This document shows, one piece after another, positions 33,668 through 37,824 of a DNA stretch of 37,824 bases. The stretch is from an uncultured Planctomycetaceae bacterium. Its GTDB lineage: Bacteria; Planctomycetota; Planctomycetia; Pirellulales; Pirellulaceae. Location: positions 1 to 37,824 of the forward strand of contig CAIYOB010000809.1 of NCBI GenBank assembly GCA_903927685.1, in the 5' to 3' direction. The position numbers were made by a program, and so were the translations under genes. Each line of letters starts with the position of its first letter. Within the stretch, counting starts at the first letter, position 1. Below the pieces are notes generated by a model. It made no database searches. It saw nothing but the letters and a program-made list of their open reading frames with translations, and was not told the origin of the DNA.

Positions 33668-34023
33668 AAAAGCAACTCCTTAGAAGATGGGTAGAATGAG
33701 ACTAGAACCCAGGATTCCAAAGTCACAAGATGAACCGCGAGTGCAGGTGACCTGTCGCCCCACCGCGGGAACCGAATACTCCATGGAACGGCCCCTCGCT
33801 GGGTGGGTGGTTGCCTCGTGCCGCCTGCGCTAGGCAATCATCCACCCCGTAGCGTACAAAAAAAACCGTTGAAATGCAAGATCCGGGTTGGCCAGCCTTT
33901 CGCCGTCGGTGGTGGCTACGAATGCCCGCCAGCCGAGTTGCGGCAACGCCTGAGCTTGCGTAGCGCTGACGCCCGAACTCGGACGTGCCTGCTCCGGAGA
34001 CCCATCTGACAGGCAGTCAGGCG
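33668..34023. other. 356-bp intergenic region upstream of the DUF1559 gene
   Basis: It lies between the frameshifted propeller gene's 3' end and the DUF1559 start, both on the minus strand. It holds a long inverted repeat (33801-33847) in what is probably the DUF1559 leader. No other gene or convincing promoter is seen. Confidence 0.55.
33801..33847. repeat. Long inverted repeat upstream of the DUF1559 gene
   Basis: The left arm GGGTGGGTGGTTGCCT (33801-33816) pairs with the right arm AGGCAATCATCCACCC (33832-33847) with two mismatches, leaving a 15-nt loop. It lies about 134-180 bp upstream of the DUF1559 start. It could be a leader structure, a terminator for the upstream propeller gene, or a small mobile-element end. 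Confidence 0.6.
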
Positions 34024-35372
34024 TCATTTCTTCGCCCCGTCACGAATGCAGTACAGACGTGTCGCGGTCCGGATCAGCAGCCGGTCGCCGGCCACGGCGG
34101 GAGTGGCCATGCACATATCGTCTTCGGCCAAGGCGTTGGTGTGCAGCAACTCGAAGGCGTCGCCGGCCTTGAGCACAAACGTGACGCCGTCCTCGTTCAG
34201 GCAGAATACGCGGCCGTTGTAGGCCCAGGGCGACGACGTGAACGCCCGGCCGTTGGCTAGTCGTTGCGGCTCGTAGATCTCCGCACCATCCCGCGAGTTG
34301 TAGCAGGCGAACAAACCGCGATCGTACAGGACGTACAGCCGGTTGTCGTAGACCAAGGTCGAAGGATTGTACGGGGCCGCGCGGCGCTGAGACCAGGCGA
34401 TTCCGGTATTGGTCGTCGCCGAGGACGTCAACGAGATATCGCCCTCGGCTCCGGCCGGATCGCATAGATCGGCCGCAACGGGTCCATCACGTAACCCGAG
34501 CTGACGTACAGCAAGCCGTCGTCCACGTACGGCGTGGCGATGGTGATGCTGGACATGCCCTGCAGCGACCACAGCAAGCGGCCGTCCAGGTCGTACGAGC
34601 GGACCTTGCCGGAACCCGGCGTAACAATTTCGGTGCGGCGGTCCGTTTCCCAGACCAGCGGCGTCGACCAGTTGCTGCCTTCGTCGCGGGCGACTCGCCA
34701 GACTTCGGCGCCCGTGCGTTTGTCGAGCGCCAGCAGGTACGATTGGTCCTCGTTGTCATTCACCACGTACAGGCGGTCGCCGTGCAGCACCGGCGAGGCG
34801 GCCTGACCCCAGCCAAACCGGGTCTGGTGCGGTTCCAGGGGATGGTTCCAGAGCGGGTTGCCGTCCAGGTCGAAGCAATACACGCCCAGATTGCCAAACA
34901 GGACGTACACCCGCTCGCCGTCCGTCACGGGCGTCTCGGAGGCGTAACTGTTCTTCAGGTGAATGGCCGTCTGAGGCTTGCCCTCGTGGACCTGGCGTTC
35001 CCAGAGGACGAGTCCCGACTCGAGGTCCAGTCCGTAGACCTTCCACTGGTGGACACTGTCCGGCGGGGTCAGCCGGTTGCCGCCGAAGTACAGTCCCTTT
35101 TTCGGTTCCTCGGCGCTTCCCGTATTGACCACGCTGGTCAGGAAGACCTTGGTTCCCCAGACGATCGGCGACGACCAGCCGCGGCCCGGCAACGGCGTTT
35201 TCCAGGCCACGTTTTCCGAGGCGGACCAGCGATCTGGAAACGCCGTGCCGACGGCGATGCCCCGCGAGCCGGGCCCGCGGAATTGCGGCCAGTTGGTTTG
35301 CGCGTTGGCCAGTCCGGCAGCGGCGGCCAGAATCACGGACATTGTCTGCAAGCCGAATGAAAATCGCGGCAT
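34024..35372 (-). pseudogene. PQQ-type beta-propeller gene with a single frameshift
   Basis: Two overlapping reading frames together give one secreted PQQ-like propeller of about 449 residues. The first part (35372 to about 34451) has a signal peptide (LQTMSVILAAAAGLANA) and blades such as ENVAWKTPLPGRGWSSPIVW and YLLALDKRTGAEVWRVARDEGSNWSTPLVW. It runs to YAIRP and then leaves the family pattern. The other frame continues GAEGDISLTSSATTNTGIAWSQRRAAPYNPS and goes to a normal end (LYCIRDGAKK). One missing G next to 34450/34451, in CCGGCCGGA, restores YAIRPGAEGDISL exactly. It is either a real pseudogene or an assembly error; the rest is intact. GGAG is 6 bases before the ATG. It is a paralogue of the gene at 17324-18622. 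Confidence 0.85.
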
Positions 35373-35553
35373 GGGAGGCTCCTTGGCGACGGTCACAATC
35401 TGGTCTGCCGGCAAGATTGCTCCTCTGCGTCTCTCGCGTCTCTGCTGTGCATTCCTGAACGATCGGATCGATCGAGAAGGGGGGGGCAGGCACCGCCGAG
35501 GCGAGAAAGTCGCACAGCCCGCTGCAACCCTAACCTTTCGCGGCAGAACACGC

Positions 35554-35559
35554 TATCAT
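35554..35559 (+). promoter_or_regulatory. Possible -10 element before the amidotransferase gene
   Basis: TATCAT (five of six consensus bases) lies about 77 bp before the ATG at 35636, but no good -35 accompanies it. Confidence 0.25.
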
Positions 35560-35635
35560 GGTATCGCAATTCGTCGCGTGTTGCCAAACCCACTGGAATA
35601 TTTTGGCCTCGATTGTCGGCCCACCTGAAAAAGCC

Positions 35636-36244
35636 ATGATCCTGATCATCGACAACTACGATTCCTTCACGTACAACCTGGTGCAGCGTTTCGGCGAGAT
35701 CGACCCGAAGCTCGTGATCGAGGTGCATCGCAACGACAAGATTACGGTGGAGGAGATCGAGGCCAAACGGCCGTCGCACCTGATCATCTCGCCGGGCCCC
35801 TGCACGCCGACGGAGGCCGGGATTTCCGTCGAGTGCATCCGCCGGCTGGCCGGCAAGCTGCCGATCCTGGGCGTCTGCCTGGGCCACCAGTCGATCGGCC
35901 AGGCCACTGGCTCGAAGATCGTCCGCGCCAAGCGACTGATGCACGGCAAGACGGACCGGATCTACCACGATAACCGCGGGCTGTTCCAGGGCCTGCCCAA
36001 CCCGTTCATCGCGACGCGCTACCACAGCCTGGTCATCCAGCCGGATACGCTCAGCGAACAATTCGACATGTCGGCTTGGGCCGACGGCCCGGACGGGCAA
36101 GTCGAGATCATGGGGGTCCGGCACAAGCGATTTGCGCTGGAAGGACTTCAGTTCCATCCGGAGAGCTTCCTGACCGAGTGCGGGCATGAACTGCTGCGGC
36201 GGTTCCTGGCGAGCCGGGAGTCGGTGGCGGGCGAGGGGCGGTAG
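35636..36244 (+). CDS. pabA: Anthranilate/aminodeoxychorismate synthase glutamine amidotransferase (TrpG/PabA type)
   Basis: A 202-residue class I glutamine amidotransferase that supplies ammonia to anthranilate synthase (TrpE) or aminodeoxychorismate synthase (PabB). The start MILIIDNYDSFTYNLVQ, the loop ISPGPCTPTEAG (51-62), the nucleophile C81 in GVCLGHQSIGQA, and the His-Glu pair H174 and E176 in FHPES are all present, so it should be active. Length is typical (about 190-200). It may serve both folate and tryptophan synthesis, as in Bacillus; no trpE or pabB is adjacent to decide. The ATG at 35636 is set by homology although the frame is open further upstream. moeA follows after 74 bp and is not obviously related. 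Confidence 0.9.
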   Translation: MILIIDNYDSFTYNLVQRFGEIDPKLVIEVHRNDKITVEEIEAKRPSHLIISPGPCTPTEAGISVECIRRLAGKLPILGVCLGHQSIGQATGSKIVRAKRLMHGKTDRIYHDNRGLFQGLPNPFIATRYHSLVIQPDTLSEQFDMSAWADGPDGQVEIMGVRHKRFALEGLQFHPESFLTECGHELLRRFLASRESVAGEGR

Positions 36245-36269
36245 AGGCTGGGGGGATGGCGAATGATGG

Positions 36270-36305
36270 AGATTAGGTGAAAGATCAGGTGAGAGATTAG
36301 GCGGG
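36270..36305 (+). repeat. Three 12-bp tandem repeats before moeA
   Basis: AGATTAGGTGAA, AGATCAGGTGAG and AGATTAGGCGGG follow each other without gaps, ending 13 bases before the moeA ATG. They contain AGGTGA words that could act as ribosome-binding sites. Confidence 0.6.
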
Positions 36306-36318
36306 GGTGGGTGGGGTG

Positions 36319-37545
36319 ATGATCGAAGTCGAGCGGGCATTGGCGTTGGTGATGCAGGCGGCTCGGCCGCTGACGCCGGTGCTGACGCCGATCGGCGCTG
36401 CGCTGGGCTTGGTATTGGCCGAGGATGTGGCCAGCCGTGTCGATTGCCCGCCGTTTGACAAGGCGTTGATGGACGGGTATGCGGTGCTTGCGGCGGATCT
36501 GGCGGGGGGAGCGGCCGACCTGCGGGTGCTGGAACGGTTGACGGCGGGTGATGTGCCGCGGCGGCGCATCGAATCGGGATGGGCCTCGCGGATCATGACG
36601 GGGGCCATGATGCCGGAGGGCGCCCAGGCGGTCGTCGTCCTGGAGCATACGGAACCCAGCGAGTCGGAGCCGGATCCGCGAGTCCGCATCACGGGCGGGC
36701 CGCTGGTCCCGGGACAACACGTGCTGCGGCGGGGCGCGCTGGTCCGCTCCGGCGAGGTGGTAGTACGGCGCGGCCGGCGGCTGTCGGCAATCGAGATCGG
36801 CCTGCTGGCGGAAATCCAGGTCCCGCAGGTGCTGGTGCATCCACGTCCCCAAGTGTCGATCATGACGACCGGCAGCGAGCTGGTGGCGGCGGGCGAAACC
36901 GCCGGACCCGGCCAGATCGCCAACAGCAATGGCCCCATGCTGTGCGGATTGGTGAGTCAAGCCGGCGGACGGGCTCGAGACCTGGGAATCGGCCGCGACG
37001 ATCCGGACGAGTTGCGGCGGCGGATCGCGGACGGCCTGGACACCGACGTGCTGGTCATGTCCGGCGGCGTCTCGACGGGCGACCACGATTTCGTCCCGCG
37101 GGTGCTCCAAGAACTCGGTGTCGAACCGGTGCTGCACGGCGTTCGGCTCAAGCCCGGGAAGCCGCTCTGGTTCGGCGTCGCGCAGCGCGACGACCGGCGG
37201 AAACTGGTGTTCGGCCTGCCCGGCAATCCGGTCAGTTGCTTGGTGTGCTTCGAACTCTTCGTACGGCCGGCGCTGGGGGCGTTGGCCGGCGACTCGAACC
37301 GCGGGCTGCGGCGGGCTGCCTATCGGCTGACGCAGCCGTTCGAGCACCGCGGCGACCGGCCGACGTACCATCCGGCACGCCTGCTGGACGTCGGCGGCGA
37401 GCTGCAAATCGAACCGCTGGCGTGGGCGGGCTCCGCGGATTTGCGCACGCTGGCTCAAGCCGACGCGTTGGCGCTGTTCGACGCCGGGACGCGGCGGTTT
37501 GAGGCCGGTCAATTCGTGACGACCTTGCGGTTGGAGCGGCCGTAG
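36319..37545 (+). CDS. moeA: Molybdopterin molybdenumtransferase
   Basis: A 408-residue enzyme that inserts molybdate into adenylated molybdopterin, the last step of molybdenum cofactor synthesis. Family motifs are DKALMDGYAV (about residue 51; usually NSAMDGYA), TGAMMPEGAQAVVVLEHTE, MTTGSELVAAGE, QIANSNGPMLCGLV, VLVMSGGVSTGDHDFV and VFGLPGNPVSCLVCFELFVRPAL. The C-terminal domain IV is present (RGDRPTYHPARLL to FVTTLRLERP). Length matches E. coli MoeA (411). The ATG at 36319 is preferred; GTG codons at 36316 and 36307 are in frame. No moaA, moaC, moaE, mogA or molybdate transporter is in the window. The gene shares direction with the amidotransferase but is probably separate in function. Confidence 0.93.
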   Translation: MIEVERALALVMQAARPLTPVLTPIGAALGLVLAEDVASRVDCPPFDKALMDGYAVLAADLAGGAADLRVLERLTAGDVPRRRIESGWASRIMTGAMMPEGAQAVVVLEHTEPSESEPDPRVRITGGPLVPGQHVLRRGALVRSGEVVVRRGRRLSAIEIGLLAEIQVPQVLVHPRPQVSIMTTGSELVAAGETAGPGQIANSNGPMLCGLVSQAGGRARDLGIGRDDPDELRRRIADGLDTDVLVMSGGVSTGDHDFVPRVLQELGVEPVLHGVRLKPGKPLWFGVAQRDDRRKLVFGLPGNPVSCLVCFELFVRPALGALAGDSNRGLRRAAYRLTQPFEHRGDRPTYHPARLLDVGGELQIEPLAWAGSADLRTLAQADALALFDAGTRRFEAGQFVTTLRLERP

Positions 37546-37584
37546 CGGGTCCGTGCCTCGTTGCGTCGGTAAGCCAGCCCCAGC

Positions 37585-37824
37585 TTACAGAACCAGGTGC
37601 TTCAACAATCCAGTGACGCTGACCACGAGGATGGTGGCCAGGACGGTCAGGCGGAAGGCGGTTTCGTTGATGTGCTGCTTGAGCAGCAGCCCCAGTCGGG
37701 CGGCGGCCAAGGCGGGCAGCAACGCGGCGGCAGCCAGCAGGAGCATGTGGCCGGTGACCATGCCGAAAGCGACGTAGCTGGTCGCCGCCGTCGTTGCCAG
37801 GCACAGGAAGTAGGCCAGCAGGGA
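37585..37824 (-). CDS. C-terminal part of a probable TauE/SafE-family permease
   Basis: The 79 residues at the window end read as a membrane protein: SLLAYFLCLATTAATSYVAFG, a helix HMLLLAAAALLPALAAARLGLLL, then HINETAFRLTVLATILVVSVTGLLKHLVL and a stop. The ending (loop with Lys/His, F-R-x-x-x-x-x-L-x-x-x-G-x-x-x-L) is what TauE/SafE (YfcA-like) transporters show after their last helices. These carry sulfite, sulfonates or similar anions across the inner membrane. The N-terminal part lies past 37824, so the family call rests on a short piece. It is convergent with moeA, 39 bp apart. Confidence 0.6.
   Translation of the reverse strand, partial: SLLAYFLCLATTAATSYVAFGMVTGHMLLLAAAALLPALAAARLGLLLKQHINETAFRLTVLATILVVSVTGLLKHLVL

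Overview
The window looks like a GC-rich chromosomal segment of a planctomycete, most likely from the Pirellulales and its relatives. This is inferred from gene content, not from a marker tree. It carries a DUF1559 prepilin-like protein, a Tat-exported Gfo/Idh/MocA oxidoreductase, an HzsA-related diheme beta-propeller, two PQQ-type beta-propellers, an MtrH-like methyltransferase outside any methanogenesis cluster, and a solitary rplU. I see no rRNA, tRNA, CRISPR array, insertion sequence or prophage. About 31 genes are recognisable. One is frameshifted, and two are cut by the window ends.

Layout. 1-4434 (minus): TrpB2-type PLP enzyme, MtrH-family methyltransferase, an oligogalacturonate-lyase-like beta-propeller and a Tat-exported oxidoreductase. 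The last two overlap by 4 bp. 4915-5307 (plus): a small secreted Gly/Tyr/His-rich protein. 5321-12534 (minus): eight same-direction genes, namely Kbl, PIG-L deacetylase, a lone HPt protein, a GATase1-like protein, a SIS-domain protein, and an ABC exporter made of ATPase, permease and a second ATPase. 12814-13128 (plus): rplU with a good sigma-70 promoter. 13340-13951 (minus): riboflavin synthase. 14300-16303 (plus): glutamine-dependent NAD synthetase. 16401-18622 (plus): an ABC ATPase translationally coupled to a PQQ-type propeller. 18623-19246: a non-coding stretch with a leucine-rich-repeat relic. 19247-23803 (plus): HzsA-related protein, MBL-fold hydrolase and HemW-like radical SAM protein. 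23818-27792 (minus): a 1,324-residue protein of unknown function. 27968-29465: a degenerate receiver (plus), a lipoprotein and a small basic protein (both minus). 29824-31944 (plus): glycogen debranching enzyme. 31955-35372 (minus): small lipoprotein, DUF1559 prepilin-like protein and a frameshifted PQQ-type propeller. 35636-37545 (plus): a TrpG/PabA-type glutamine amidotransferase and MoeA. 37585-37824 (minus): the C-terminal end of a probable TauE/SafE permease.

Most of this is housekeeping and central metabolism (NAD, riboflavin, heme handling, molybdopterin, glycogen, threonine/glycine) mixed with envelope proteins typical of the phylum. The parts least explained by known biology are: the TrpB2-MtrH pair, which has no visible corrinoid partner; the ABC ATPase paired with a secreted propeller instead of a permease; the lone HPt and the receiver lacking its phospho-acceptor; and the very large helical protein. 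The intergenic DNA has its own structure: a palindromic repeat family seen twice, two unrelated heptamer arrays ending at or just before start codons, and several strong hairpins.
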